From Flavobacterium anhuiense (GTDB taxonomy: Bacteria > Bacteroidota > Bacteroidia > Flavobacteriales > Flavobacteriaceae): a DNA stretch of 64,000 bases. Made by a program: the position numbers and the translations under genes. The DNA lies in assembly GCF_900101855.1 (NCBI RefSeq), contig NZ_FMVC01000001.1:833965-897964 (forward strand), written 5' to 3'. Under the pieces are notes generated by a model, which saw only the letters and a program-made list of their open reading frames with translations, had not been told where the DNA came from and searched no databases. How positions within the stretch are numbered: position 1 is the first letter of the stretch; the number at the start of each line of letters is the position of its first letter. Positions 18,028 through 27,486 of this stretch are shown here, in pieces.

Positions 18028-18059
18028 AAAAACCCACCAGAGAAATCTGATGGGTTTTT
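18028..18059. terminator. Hairpin terminator
   Basis: AAAAACCCAcCAGA and TCTGaTGGGTTTTT form a stem with one mismatch and a GAAA loop. It follows the stop of the small cysteine-rich gene on the minus strand. Confidence 0.8.
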
Positions 18060-18069
18060 CTATATCGCG

Positions 18070-18285
18070 TTAAGCAGTTTTTTTGAATAAATCGAACATA
18101 GGACAGCGTGAGCAGCGTTTCTTTTCGCTCTTTTTATATTTCTCACAGCAAGAAGATTTACAATTCTCAATCTTCTTAATTTTATCAAGGATATCTTTGT
18201 TTTTCTTTTTCTTTTTATCCTTTTTTTTGTCCTTGTCTTTTTCTTTCTTGCTCACTTTTCCTCTGAATTTTAAAAACAGAGACAA
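18070..18285 (-). CDS. Small lysine-rich, cysteine-rich protein (start uncertain)
   Basis: Up to 71 residues. The first half is almost entirely charged (KKEKDKDKKKDKKKKK). The second half has CKSSCCEKYKKSEKKRC followed by SRCPMFDLF, five cysteines that could bind a metal. No ATG is available: the frame opens at a TTG (18285), with a GTG at 18255. A terminator lies just past the stop, and the cysteine pattern is not low-complexity chance, so I take it as real. Function unknown. Confidence 0.55.
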   Translation of the reverse strand: MSLFLKFRGKVSKKEKDKDKKKDKKKKKNKDILDKIKKIENCKSSCCEKYKKSEKKRCSRCPMFDLFKKTA

Positions 18286-18336
18286 ATATAAACCAAAAAA
18301 GTTATTTTTAAATATTCTAAATAAACTTTAACTTTT

Positions 18337-18855
18337 TTATTTAGGATTGATAGCGATTGAACTCGTAACTGTTAATTGCTGGATATCACGATCAAACAAA
18401 TACAGTCCGCCTTTATCGTCACCAATTAAGTTGATTTTATCTAAAATAGATTTAGCTGTAGCTTCTTCTTCAATTTGTTCAGAAACGTACCATTGCAAGA
18501 AATTGTGCGTTGCATAATCTCTTTCTTCAAAAGTAATATGAACCAATTCGTTGATAGATTTAGAAACAAAAAGTTCATGATTATAAAGCTCTTCAAACAT
18601 TTCTTTAAAAGTAGTATAAGTTGTTTTTGGCGCTTTAAGATCTGTTACCTGAGCATGTCCTCCGCGTTCGTTTACGTACTTAACCAACTTAAGCATGTGC
18701 GCACGCTCTTCGTCTGACTGTGTGTACATAAATTGAGAAATTCCCTCTAATCCTTGCACTTCAGCCCAACAAGCCATAGAAAGATAGGTTTGTGAAGATT
18801 CTGCTTCTATGCGGATTTGCTTGTTTAAAGCCGATTCAATATTTTTTGCTAACAT
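18337..18855 (-). CDS. ftnA: Ferritin
   Basis: 172 residues, non-haem iron storage protein that forms a 24-mer cage. The four-helix bundle carries ferroxidase ligands in IEAESSQTYLSMACWAE, SDEERAHMLKLVKYVNERGG and YVSEQIEEEATAKSIL. It stands alone, with about 95 bases of AT-rich sequence upstream. I could not identify a Fur box with confidence. Confidence 0.95.
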   Translation of the reverse strand: MLAKNIESALNKQIRIEAESSQTYLSMACWAEVQGLEGISQFMYTQSDEERAHMLKLVKYVNERGGHAQVTDLKAPKTTYTTFKEMFEELYNHELFVSKSINELVHITFEERDYATHNFLQWYVSEQIEEEATAKSILDKINLIGDDKGGLYLFDRDIQQLTVTSSIAINPK

Positions 18856-18950
18856 AATAAGTGTCTTTTTTGTAAAATTAAGAAAAATTATTCATTACAC
18901 TTTTTAGAATCCTCGAAAACATTAGGCTTTTTGGCTAATTCTATGTAAAA

Positions 18951-20402
18951 TTAGTGCGAATTGATTTTGCCGAAAGTAGCAGGATTGGAAAAAATCGATT
19001 TATTTATAATTGAATTTCTATTGTCTCCCATCATAAAACCATCCGTAAATTTTCGCATAATAAATTGCTTAGAGGCATCATCATAGTAACTTAAAATGTA
19101 ATAATTCTTTAATTCTAATGCATCATATAAGTTTATAGTTTTATTGAAATTTAAATAATAAAACAAATTCTCGCTTGCCAAAGGTTGTGATTGTTTGTCG
19201 CTTATAAAATCTAAATTTTCATTTAATGTGGCATCAAAATAGACCATTTTTGTTAATGAATAATATTCGCGAAGCCCAAATTGATCGGGAGAATCAGCTT
19301 TGAAATAGTAATCTTGAGATTCTCCAAAACCGCTAAAAGTAACAAAAGTGTTTTGTTTATTTTTAATTATAGAAATACCAGCAGTAAGTCCTTCTAAATC
19401 TTTAAGAAATTTTGCAGTGTTTTTTAGCTGCTTCGGTTTTTTGTTGTTGATTTGAACAAAGAAAGGAGAATTTTTAAACGGAATACTATCATTTTTTGAA
19501 AAAGAATATTTCTTTATGATGTTTTTAGAGTCAAAATCTTTTACTTCAAACAATAATTCATCTTCATTGGCTGCGATTTGAAATAGCTTTTTATTATTAT
19601 AAAATGAATTTGCTGTTGCCAGTGGATTTTTCGAAGCAGGACTATCAAAAGTTCTTTCTTTCATAATGCCAGTGTTTAAATTAACTTCAAAAACTTGCGT
19701 TCGTTGTACGCGATCATCAAATGTCAAAATAATACGATTTTCAAGCACATACATCTTGCATATTGATGATGTAAGATCAAGAGAATTAAGAATATCAGAT
19801 TCTATTTTCTTAATTGGAAAATACTGAATAAGTGCATTGAAAGAAATATTTACGTTTTCTTTATTTTTAAAAGTGAAAGGAGAGAAATCAAGCATTTTAA
19901 TTTCACACTTCTGATTTTCAAATTTGTAAAGCAGAAGATGTTCGTATTCTTTTTCTTTGGCAAGAATGTATAAGGCATTATTCTCTTGAAAAGAGCTTAT
20001 AATGTAATTATGATTTTTAGGAAAATCAAAATTTAAGGATTCAGATGTTTTACAATCTAAATTGTAAGTAGTAATTAGAATGTTTTTATTATTTCCCGAA
20101 ATCCAATATAGTGTAGGTTTTTGTCCCGCACTGATTGTAGCGCCCATTAAATTTCTATTGGCTTCTTTTTTTATTAAATCTGTAAATTGATTGGTTAGAA
20201 ACAAAGACTTATTGTATTTCAAAATATTTATGTTCTGATTGTCCCAAGCAAAAGCGTAAATGTCTTTGGTTTCTTTGTCCTCAATATTTAGAATTTGAGT
20301 TTTTTCTAGATTATTTAGAGATAGTGGCAACGAATTTAATACTGTTTGACTAAACAGAACACTTTTAGAAAATAATAGAGAAATGAGTAGTAGTTTTTTC
20401 AT
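18951..20402 (-). CDS. Exported protein of unknown family, paralog A
   Basis: 483 residues with a signal peptide (MKKLLLISLLFSKSVLFSQ). It is clearly homologous to the genes at 21823 and 25959. Shared blocks are NILKYNKSLFLTNQF, NRNLMGATISAGQKPTLYWISG, QLKNTAKFLKDLEGLTAGISIIKNKQNTFVTFSG and the C-terminal YYILSYYDDASKQFIMRKF. The pattern of short strands suggests a beta-propeller or similar fold. There is no T9SS C-terminal domain or lipobox, so a periplasmic site is likely. Function unknown. Confidence 0.8.
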   Translation of the reverse strand: MKKLLLISLLFSKSVLFSQTVLNSLPLSLNNLEKTQILNIEDKETKDIYAFAWDNQNINILKYNKSLFLTNQFTDLIKKEANRNLMGATISAGQKPTLYWISGNNKNILITTYNLDCKTSESLNFDFPKNHNYIISSFQENNALYILAKEKEYEHLLLYKFENQKCEIKMLDFSPFTFKNKENVNISFNALIQYFPIKKIESDILNSLDLTSSICKMYVLENRIILTFDDRVQRTQVFEVNLNTGIMKERTFDSPASKNPLATANSFYNNKKLFQIAANEDELLFEVKDFDSKNIIKKYSFSKNDSIPFKNSPFFVQINNKKPKQLKNTAKFLKDLEGLTAGISIIKNKQNTFVTFSGFGESQDYYFKADSPDQFGLREYYSLTKMVYFDATLNENLDFISDKQSQPLASENLFYYLNFNKTINLYDALELKNYYILSYYDDASKQFIMRKFTDGFMMGDNRNSIINKSIFSNPATFGKINSH

Positions 20403-20470
20403 AAATAGATTTAATCAAATTTTATTCCAAATTTTATGAGATATTTCTTCTTTTTTAAAATTGGATATAA

Positions 20471-20505
20471 AAAAAGTCCTTAAGATTTTTTCTTAAGGAC
20501 TTTTT
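20471..20505 (-). terminator. Terminator of the OmpA-like porin gene
   Basis: AAAAAGTCCTTAAGA and TCTTAAGGACTTTTT form a 15-bp perfect stem with a five-base loop, 23 bases past the stop codon. Confidence 0.92.
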
Positions 20506-20527
20506 AATCAAGTCTATTAAAAAGAAA

Positions 20528-21658
20528 TTATTTTACAATAAAAGTAACTCTTCTTGCTAATCTTCTAGCTTCATCAGAATCTTTTTGGATTGATGTATCC
20601 GCACCATTTGCAATAACATTTAAACGAGAAGAAGCAATTCCAGCTTTTTCAAAAATAGTTTTTACGTTTGTTGCTCTAGCATTAGATAGTTTTTCGTTGT
20701 ACTCAGCTTTTCCAACCTGATCAGCATAACCAACAAGATCAAGAGAAGCAGAAGGATTTTTTCTTAAGTAATTTAAAACCACATCGATCGCAGCAGTTGA
20801 GTTTTCAATTGGAGTTGTTTTATTGAAATCAAAATACACACTGTAATATTTATCATTAATCATTCTTTTGATTAAATCATTATCAGCAGGTTGTGGAGCA
20901 CTTACTTGTTTTTCTACAATAACTTCTTTTTGAGCGGGTCTGTTTTTGATTTGTGATTCAAGGTCTGCAACTTTGCTTTCTAAAGCAGAAATGTCACTGT
21001 CTTCATTAGAAATTACCGTCCAGTCAGCATGTTTTGTATTTTTACCTAAGTAAACATTTAGACCAACAGTTCCGTTAAAAATCAATCCAGAAAAGCCTCT
21101 GTTGCCTCCAACATATGATCCGTCAAAAGTACGGTCTTGTGATGCGTTTAAAATAGTTGAGAAGTCACCCGTTAAAGCCACTCTGTTTGATAACCTTATT
21201 TGTCCAGTTACACCAGCAATAAAGTTGCCCATTTCATCTGCTCCTCTAAAGTTATCGCTTCTTAATTGAGAATAACCAAAACCAGCATGTCCTAATAAAC
21301 CAATAGTGTTTGTCCAAGTTTCAAAATTCATGATGCGGCCTAAGTTGGCTACAGCTTGTAAATCTACTCTGTAATATTTTGAATCAAAATCGATAGAGCT
21401 GCCTTTTGCAGTAAAACTGTTGTATCCAAAATCAGCTTTCAAACCAAACTTGTTGTTTAACATGTAGCGAACCCCTAAATCTCCAGTCCATGGACTTACA
21501 GTATTTGTAGAATATCCATCGCTAAATGGTCGTTGCGGTTTATTAAAACCTGCGCCTAAATCTATAGACCATTTATTATAACCGTTATTGTTTTCTGTTT
21601 GCGCATGTACTCCAGTTAACGCTAGGGCAAATGCAAGAGTCATTACAACTTTTTTCAT
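20528..21658 (-). CDS. OmpA family outer-membrane protein
   Basis: 376 residues. A signal peptide (MKKVVMTLAFALALTGVHAQ) is followed by a beta-barrel-like N-terminal domain (about 25-210). A short coiled coil (ALESKVADLESQIKNRP) leads to a C-terminal OmpA peptidoglycan-binding domain containing LDLVGYADQVGKAEYNEKLSNARATNV and ARRLARRVTFIV. It tethers the outer membrane to the cell wall. It lies between paralogs A and B of the unknown exported family, all on the minus strand. Confidence 0.93.
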   Translation of the reverse strand: MKKVVMTLAFALALTGVHAQTENNNGYNKWSIDLGAGFNKPQRPFSDGYSTNTVSPWTGDLGVRYMLNNKFGLKADFGYNSFTAKGSSIDFDSKYYRVDLQAVANLGRIMNFETWTNTIGLLGHAGFGYSQLRSDNFRGADEMGNFIAGVTGQIRLSNRVALTGDFSTILNASQDRTFDGSYVGGNRGFSGLIFNGTVGLNVYLGKNTKHADWTVISNEDSDISALESKVADLESQIKNRPAQKEVIVEKQVSAPQPADNDLIKRMINDKYYSVYFDFNKTTPIENSTAAIDVVLNYLRKNPSASLDLVGYADQVGKAEYNEKLSNARATNVKTIFEKAGIASSRLNVIANGADTSIQKDSDEARRLARRVTFIVK

Positions 21659-21822
21659 TATTTTTTAATTTTAAATTTTTGCCCAAAACAACAATAAATT
21701 GTAGGTAAAAACTTTCTTTAGAAGCCAAAAAAGTATTAAAATAAGACTATTAGCAGAAAATTAAAGAATAAGGAATGACCCATAAATGCTGGGTTTTAGA
21801 TAAGTTGTTGATAACGAATTTT

Positions 21823-23217
21823 TTAGTCAAGTCCGTCAATAAATTTGCGAAGAACTATTTGTTTGGCAACAACGTCGTAGTAACTTAAAAGGGTGTAATT
21901 ATTTAACTTAAGTGTACTTGAAAGTACAGCTTCTTTATGGGAATCTAAAAAATAGTAGACTTTATCAGCGGCAAAAGGCTCATGTGTTGCTTGAGTTAAT
22001 TCTAACTTTTTGGTCCAAATACTTTCTAAAAAAACAGAATAGTTTGTCTCAATATTGTAATAACTGTTTGAAGGAAAATCGCCAAAAGGGTCATTAAAGT
22101 TAAAACCGTTCATAGAAATCGATTTTAAATTGCTTCCCGAACCTCCTAATGTGATGAATAGATTTTTTTGATTTTTATAAACCGAAAGTCCGGCATCAAG
22201 AGAAGATAATGCCTTTAAAAACTTTGCTGTATTTTTTAATTGCTTCGGTTGACGATCCTCAATCTGCATGAGCAAAGGAGAATTGCCAAAACGAATCGTA
22301 TCTTTCTTTGTAACTGCAAATGATTTTAAAGATTCACCAGATTCATAATCTTTTATGTCAAACAAAAGTTCGTCAGCGTTAACATTGATCTGGTATAATT
22401 TGTTTTCATGGTAATAAGAGTTAGACGTCTTTGGATTTTTCTCTCCAACAGGTTTCATAAACGTCTTCTCTATTATTTCCTGATTTTCTAAATTAATGTC
22501 AAACAATTGTGTTTTTCTAAAACTTTGGTCTAAAGTTAGAATCAAACGGTTCGGAAGCGTGTAAAGTTTGCTTTTGGCACTTACTTTATATAACGGATTG
22601 TACTCGCCAGAATCCATTTTCTCGATCGGATTTTCATTCAGAATCTGGTTAAATGTTCTAGGAAGAGTTTTTCTGTCTATGAATTTGAAAGAGCTAAAAT
22701 CTAAAAACCGTTCCTCTGCCATTCCGTTTTTAAAAACAAAAGCAGTCAAGGCCTGTTTTGTTTTGCTTTGCATCAATAAATAGAAATTGTTGTCTTTTTG
22801 ATATTGCGTTAAGAGATAATTCTCTTCAAGCGGAATTTGAAATTTTAATGCTCTAGAAGTTTTGTTTTCCAGATAATATTTAATCAAAATGATTGTTTTT
22901 TCTTCTCCCGAAAACCAATACAAAGTCGGATTTCCGTCTTCGCTAAAGCTGTAGCCCATCAAAGATCTGTTTTCAGTATACTGGCGAGAGGTAACGAATT
23001 TATCTCGTAAGAATAAAGCGCTATTATATTTTAAAATAGAAAGGCTGTCTGCGCTTGCTGCAAAAACAAATACATCGTGAGAAGCCGTATTTTCGCCAGT
23101 CATGACTTCGGATTGTCCCACTTTGTTTTTTAAATCTATTGCATAAGAAGTTAGCACTGTCTGACTTAACACAACAGTAGTGGATATTAAAAACAAAAAA
23201 AGAAAAATTCGTTTCAT
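21823..23217 (-). CDS. Exported protein of unknown family, paralog B
   Basis: 464 residues from the ATG at 23217 (MKRIFLFLFLISTTVVLSQ); the frame extends five codons to a GTG. It is the closest relative of paralog A in this window, with SILKYNSALFLRDKF, NRSLMGYSFSEDGNPTLYWFSG, RQPKQLKNTAKFLKALSSLDAG and YTLLSYYDVVAKQIVLRKF. It has a signal peptide, no lipobox and no known domain. The three copies share about the same length and end at the same motif, which argues for whole-gene duplication. Confidence 0.8.
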   Translation of the reverse strand: MKRIFLFLFLISTTVVLSQTVLTSYAIDLKNKVGQSEVMTGENTASHDVFVFAASADSLSILKYNSALFLRDKFVTSRQYTENRSLMGYSFSEDGNPTLYWFSGEEKTIILIKYYLENKTSRALKFQIPLEENYLLTQYQKDNNFYLLMQSKTKQALTAFVFKNGMAEERFLDFSSFKFIDRKTLPRTFNQILNENPIEKMDSGEYNPLYKVSAKSKLYTLPNRLILTLDQSFRKTQLFDINLENQEIIEKTFMKPVGEKNPKTSNSYYHENKLYQINVNADELLFDIKDYESGESLKSFAVTKKDTIRFGNSPLLMQIEDRQPKQLKNTAKFLKALSSLDAGLSVYKNQKNLFITLGGSGSNLKSISMNGFNFNDPFGDFPSNSYYNIETNYSVFLESIWTKKLELTQATHEPFAADKVYYFLDSHKEAVLSSTLKLNNYTLLSYYDVVAKQIVLRKFIDGLD

Positions 23218-23249
23218 ATGTTTTTTAAGCACAAAAATTATTCCGCTTA

Positions 23250-23879
23250 TTATTGATTCATAAGCTCTTGAAAAAGATCTACAAATTGACCAACGTGCAT
23301 TCCATCCATTAAACCATGATGAACATACACCGCCATTGACATCGTTCTTTTTCCCGTCTCAGAAATCATCATTTTTCCAAACGAAATTTTAGGACAGCTG
23401 TCTGGATATGTAAAACTGCGAGCATGGGTGATCGAACTGAAATTCAGCCACGGAATTGCTGAGAAATGAATCAGATTATCATCATCAAAAGATCTAGTGA
23501 AAAGTCCGGTTGTATTTTGAATGCGCTCGATTTCGGTTAATGCGATTTGCTCGAATGTTTTAAAATCTGGGTGATATTCAATTAAAGAAAACCCAAAAGT
23601 ACCATCTTCCCGACCAATAGTTGCAGAGGCATCTACTCGGTCGTTGATGTAAATCTGATCTCCAGAAATTCGGTATCTAAAATTTTCAATGGCATTTACT
23701 GCAGCCAAAGTTTTATGCAAATAGAAAATAAAAAAAGAAGCATTGCTGCTTTTTGCGGTTTGATACGCTTTTGTACAATCAATTTCTACCGTTGCGCCAA
23801 AAAAAGGTTCATCCATTTGTTTAAAATGGGCAAAATGCTCTTTTCTATTCCAATTTTCTAGGTCAAAAAGTGTTTTCAT
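23250..23879 (-). CDS. Chloramphenicol acetyltransferase-like protein
   Basis: 209 residues, CAT family. The catalytic motif HHxxxDG is intact in VYVHHGLMDGMHVGQF near the C-terminus. The N-terminal NWNRKEHFAHFKQMDEPFFG is the usual CAT opening. Chromosomal CAT-like proteins often do not confer chloramphenicol resistance, and the natural acceptor is unknown. It overlaps the upstream HAD gene by one base (TAATG), so the two are translated together. Confidence 0.9.
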   Translation of the reverse strand: MKTLFDLENWNRKEHFAHFKQMDEPFFGATVEIDCTKAYQTAKSSNASFFIFYLHKTLAAVNAIENFRYRISGDQIYINDRVDASATIGREDGTFGFSLIEYHPDFKTFEQIALTEIERIQNTTGLFTRSFDDDNLIHFSAIPWLNFSSITHARSFTYPDSCPKISFGKMMISETGKRTMSMAVYVHHGLMDGMHVGQFVDLFQELMNQ

Positions 23880-24586
23880 TATAATAAATTCGGAACCACT
23901 TCTGCAATAGTTTCAAATGAACTAAAATGCTCGTGTTCTATAGTGTGATTAATTTTTTCGTGTTCCCAAGTAGTGTGAAACGGAATGTGAACGGCATAAC
24001 CGCCAATTCCTAAAACAGGCAGAACATCTGATTTTAATGAATTTCCAATCATCAAAAATTCGTGCGGCTCAATATCTAAACGGCCTAAAAGTTTCTGGTA
24101 ATCAATTTCTTGTTTGTCTGACATTACTTCGATGTGGTGGAAATAATGTCCCAAACCAGAACGGTGCAGTTTGCTGTGCTGGTCTTTTAAATCGCCTTTT
24201 GTTGCTACCACCAATTTGTATTTGCCTTTTAGGGCCTGAAGTGTTTCTTCAATCCCGTCTAGCAATTCGATTGGTTTTTCCAATAATTCTTTTCCGTATT
24301 GAATTATTTTTTCAATGACTTCAATCGGAATGGTATTGTTCGAAATGTTCATTGCGGCTTCAATCATCGAAAGAATATAGCCTTTGATTCCGTAACCGTA
24401 CAAAGGTAGATTGGCAATTTCTATTTTAAATAATTCTTGCGAAATGCCCTGATGCGAAAGGTAATCTTCCATCAAAGCACAAAATTTATGTTCGGTTTCC
24501 TGGAAATAAGGTTCGTTTACAAACAAAGTGTCATCGGCATCAAATGCGATTACTTTTAGGTTTGGTATTTTAGTTTTATGTAACAT
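23879..24586 (-). CDS. HAD family hydrolase
   Basis: 235 residues. Motif I is VIAFDADDTLFVNEP, with nucleophile D and acid/base D. Motif II/III is VVATKGDLKDQHSKL, and motif IV is FLMIGNSLKSDVLPVLGIGG. A helical cap (about 25-100) places it in HAD subclass I, the group with phosphatases of small metabolites. The substrate is unknown. It is coupled by TAATG overlap to the CAT-like gene. Confidence 0.9.
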   Translation of the reverse strand: MLHKTKIPNLKVIAFDADDTLFVNEPYFQETEHKFCALMEDYLSHQGISQELFKIEIANLPLYGYGIKGYILSMIEAAMNISNNTIPIEVIEKIIQYGKELLEKPIELLDGIEETLQALKGKYKLVVATKGDLKDQHSKLHRSGLGHYFHHIEVMSDKQEIDYQKLLGRLDIEPHEFLMIGNSLKSDVLPVLGIGGYAVHIPFHTTWEHEKINHTIEHEHFSSFETIAEVVPNLL

Positions 24587-24942
24587 GGTGTTTTTTGTTT
24601 CAAGTGTTTTTTTGTTTCAGGTTTGTTTTTTGCCACGACCCGAGCGATAGCGAACAGGCGAAGCAATTCACGAATTACACTAATTTTTTTGCCACTCCCG
24701 ATAGCTTTCGGAATATTGGGATTTAAAAAATTATCTACTCAATCTGCGCGAGACTTTTTTAACCACAAATTACGCAAATTGCACAAATTTTTTAGCCACA
24801 GATTAAATGATTATTCATGTTTAAAAAAATAAATCTGCTCAATCTGCTGAATCTGCGAGAGTTTTTTGCCATAGATTATTAAGAATTAAAATGATTTTTT
24901 AGAATCTGCTTAAATCTGTGTAATCTGCGTGAAACCTTTTAT
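24587..24942. repeat. Repeat-filled gap (356 bp)
   Basis: No gene. It contains the second copy of the 49-bp repeat (24628-24676), a cccgatagctttcggaatattggg motif, and at least three degenerate units of the type ccacagattnnnnaaatctgcttaatctgcg between 24760 and 24930. These units recur at 10393-10480 and 41905-41960. Confidence 0.75.
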
Positions 24943-25830
24943 TTAATCTTTAGAAAAAAGCCCTTTCAAAGAAATTGTTTTATCGTAAAAAGTAATTCGG
25001 ATTCCGAAAAGCAGAATGATTCCTCCCAAAACCATCTGTAAAGTTATTTGTTCTTCCAAAAACAACCAAGCTAAAATTGAGGTAATTACAGCTTGACTCA
25101 ATAAACTTAGTGAAACTCTCGTTGCGCGCATGTGTTGAGTGGCATAACTTATCGAAAGCCAAGCGCACAATTGGCAAATGACTGCTTGTAGAACCAAAAC
25201 AAACCAGCCAGCGTTTGAAAATCCGGTGAAAGGTTCGCCTATTGCATAACATAAAATTCCTAAATAGATGCTTGAAGCAAATAAACTAATGGTCATAAAC
25301 GACAAAACATCAACCTCTGAAAGTACATTTTTGCTGACCAAAAGATAAATGGAATATAGAATGCCAGATAAAACGGCAAATAGAAATGCTTTATCGAAGT
25401 TTAAATCGATAAAAAACTCAAAACCAACCAAAGTTACCATTCCAAATAAAGCGACTAATGTTCCGATCCAGAAATTCGTTGCAGGTTTCGCTTTCAGAAA
25501 AAAGAAAGAACCAACTCCAACCCAAACTGGAGATAAATTGGTAAGCAACGAAGCTTGAGTCGCACTTGATTCCTGAATGGCGATATTCCAAACCGCAACA
25601 TCAGATGAGAATAAAACACCGCAAAGTATTGCCAAAAGAGCAAACTTTAATTTTGGAAGTTTAAAGTTTCCGCTGAAAATGACATAAGGTAAAAGCAACA
25701 CCACAGCAAAAAACATTCGGTAAAAAGCCGAAATCAATCCTGGTGTTAAACGTAATTTTACCAATATTGGGAAAATCGATATGCAAAGTATACCGCAGAT
25801 TAGGGCTAATCTTGGTTTGGTGAGTTTCAT
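24943..25830 (-). CDS. EamA/DMT superfamily transporter
   Basis: 295 residues with ten predicted membrane helices in two five-helix EamA repeats: the first about 5-135, ending SPVWVGVGSFFFLKAKP, the second about 150-290, including LLSQAVITSILAWLFLEEQITLQMVLGGIILLFG. This is the drug/metabolite exporter family. The substrate is unknown; many such proteins export amino acids or nucleobases. Confidence 0.9.
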   Translation of the reverse strand: MKLTKPRLALICGILCISIFPILVKLRLTPGLISAFYRMFFAVVLLLPYVIFSGNFKLPKLKFALLAILCGVLFSSDVAVWNIAIQESSATQASLLTNLSPVWVGVGSFFFLKAKPATNFWIGTLVALFGMVTLVGFEFFIDLNFDKAFLFAVLSGILYSIYLLVSKNVLSEVDVLSFMTISLFASSIYLGILCYAIGEPFTGFSNAGWFVLVLQAVICQLCAWLSISYATQHMRATRVSLSLLSQAVITSILAWLFLEEQITLQMVLGGIILLFGIRITFYDKTISLKGLFSKD

Positions 25831-25893
25831 TGAATGAATTTTAATCGTGTATTGTTTTTCAAAGATAACTTAGAAATCGAGTATTTTGAAAGG

Positions 25894-25938
25894 AAAAAGC
25901 GCGAATCAATTAAAAATAGTAATTGGTTCGCGCTTTTT
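25894..25938 (-). terminator. Terminator of paralog C
   Basis: AAAAAGCGCGAATCAATT and AATTGGTTCGCGCTTTTT pair over 17 of 18 positions with a nine-base loop. The same stem (gcgaatc...ggttcgcgc) recurs at 27487-27532. Confidence 0.9.
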
Positions 25939-25958
25939 TTTTATTTTTTTGATGCAGA

Positions 25959-27413
25959 TTAATCTATAAATTTTCTAATGATATATTCTTTTGTTTTATT
26001 GTCATAATAACCTAAATAGTATGATGATTGCACTCTGAATAATGTTTGAGAAGAAACGTCTGTAGTGTCATCAAAGAAAGTTCTGATTTTATCGAAAGCT
26101 AATGGTTGCAATTCCGTTTTTATATGATTATTATCTTTATCAAACAAGCATTCTATTTTTACTACTTTTCTATTTGAATAAGAATTAAAATTATTCATAG
26201 TCGAATTGTAATATGCCATTGTTGCTCCTGCAACAGCCGAAGCGGCAATTCCTATCAATCCGCCACCAATAAATATTTGAGAACTCCCTTGTTTTAATTC
26301 AGAAACACTTCCAAGTGTGATTAATGTATTATCACGAATATTATAACATGAAATTCCAGAATTTAGTTTGTTTACTTTTCTAATAAACTGCGAACTGGTT
26401 TCTAAAATTCTTTTTCCTCCAAAATCACCGCCTTCTTGATAGATTTCTGAATTTTTGAAATTAATAGGAGTGTCTGGTGTTACATTATACTCTTTCAGAA
26501 CATTTCCGTCAAAATCTTTTATCGTAAAGAAAAAAGAATTAGGGGAGCTTTTCATCTGATATAATTTTTTATCAAAATAAAATGAATTTGAATTTAAAGT
26601 TGCACGGCTTTCATTCATAATAATGGTTTTGTTTATGATTTTTTCTTTCGCCGTGTAGTTCTTTAAATCTATTATAAAAATTTGAGTGTAATCAACATTA
26701 GAGTCAAGTGTTATAATCAGTTCGTTATTGTCAATATAACATTTTCTTTTTTTGGCTCCGTCTGTAATAGAGGTTGGGGTTTCTGAATTAATGTTTTGTA
26801 GTGAAAACGGAGCTTCGAATGCCAAAAGGCTTTCTTCAAAGATACCGTAAAGACTCGTTTTTGTGTAGTCTTTTTTATAAAAACGAAAATTGCTTAAGTC
26901 AATTGTTTGTGTTTTATGATCTCCATCTTGATCAAAAACATGAAGCTTTAAGATACTGGTTTCTTTTACTATTGTTAAGATAAAAAAATTATCATTGGAA
27001 CTAAAACCTTGCAAGACCTGCTCGTTCTGAATAAATAAAGTCAATTCTTGTGTTGAGATCTTTCGGGTTTTAAAATCATAAAATTGAGAAAGGATTAAGC
27101 TGCGGTCTTTAGATGCCCAAAATAACCTTGCATTAGAATTAGTTGAATTATATCCAATCATTTCAGCAAATTTTTTCTTATCAGGTCTTTCGCTAGAAAT
27201 ACTATCAATAATCTGCATTTTTTCATTTAAGCGTATGGCTTTTACTTTGATCTTATCGCTAACAAATAAAGTCACTTCTTTGTCATTGTTTACGATTGGA
27301 AGAACATCGCGATGCTTTTTTAATTCAAGTGGAGTGTAATATACTAGTTCCTGTGAAAATGAAATCAAACTAAAAAGTAATAGCGTCGTAGTAAGGAGTA
27401 GTTTTTTGGGCAT
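25959..27413 (-). CDS. Exported protein of unknown family, paralog C
   Basis: 484 residues from the ATG at 27413 (MPKKLLLTTTLLLFSLISFSQ); the frame opens two codons earlier at a TTG. It is the most diverged copy. Preserved are the opening after the signal peptide, FWASKDRSLILSQFYDFKT, NSNSFYFDKKLYQMKSSPNSFFFTIKDF and the C-terminal YYLGYYDNKTKEYIIRKFID. It has a unique glycine-rich hydrophobic insertion, GGGLIGIAASAVAGATMAYY, which could be a membrane segment. Function unknown. Confidence 0.78.
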   Translation of the reverse strand: MPKKLLLTTTLLLFSLISFSQELVYYTPLELKKHRDVLPIVNNDKEVTLFVSDKIKVKAIRLNEKMQIIDSISSERPDKKKFAEMIGYNSTNSNARLFWASKDRSLILSQFYDFKTRKISTQELTLFIQNEQVLQGFSSNDNFFILTIVKETSILKLHVFDQDGDHKTQTIDLSNFRFYKKDYTKTSLYGIFEESLLAFEAPFSLQNINSETPTSITDGAKKRKCYIDNNELIITLDSNVDYTQIFIIDLKNYTAKEKIINKTIIMNESRATLNSNSFYFDKKLYQMKSSPNSFFFTIKDFDGNVLKEYNVTPDTPINFKNSEIYQEGGDFGGKRILETSSQFIRKVNKLNSGISCYNIRDNTLITLGSVSELKQGSSQIFIGGGLIGIAASAVAGATMAYYNSTMNNFNSYSNRKVVKIECLFDKDNNHIKTELQPLAFDKIRTFFDDTTDVSSQTLFRVQSSYYLGYYDNKTKEYIIRKFID

Positions 27414-27486
27414 TCGCAATTATTTGTGATGTAATGTATTAAAGATTTTTTGTGCAAATCTAGAAATTTTTGGTTTTCCTAAAAGC

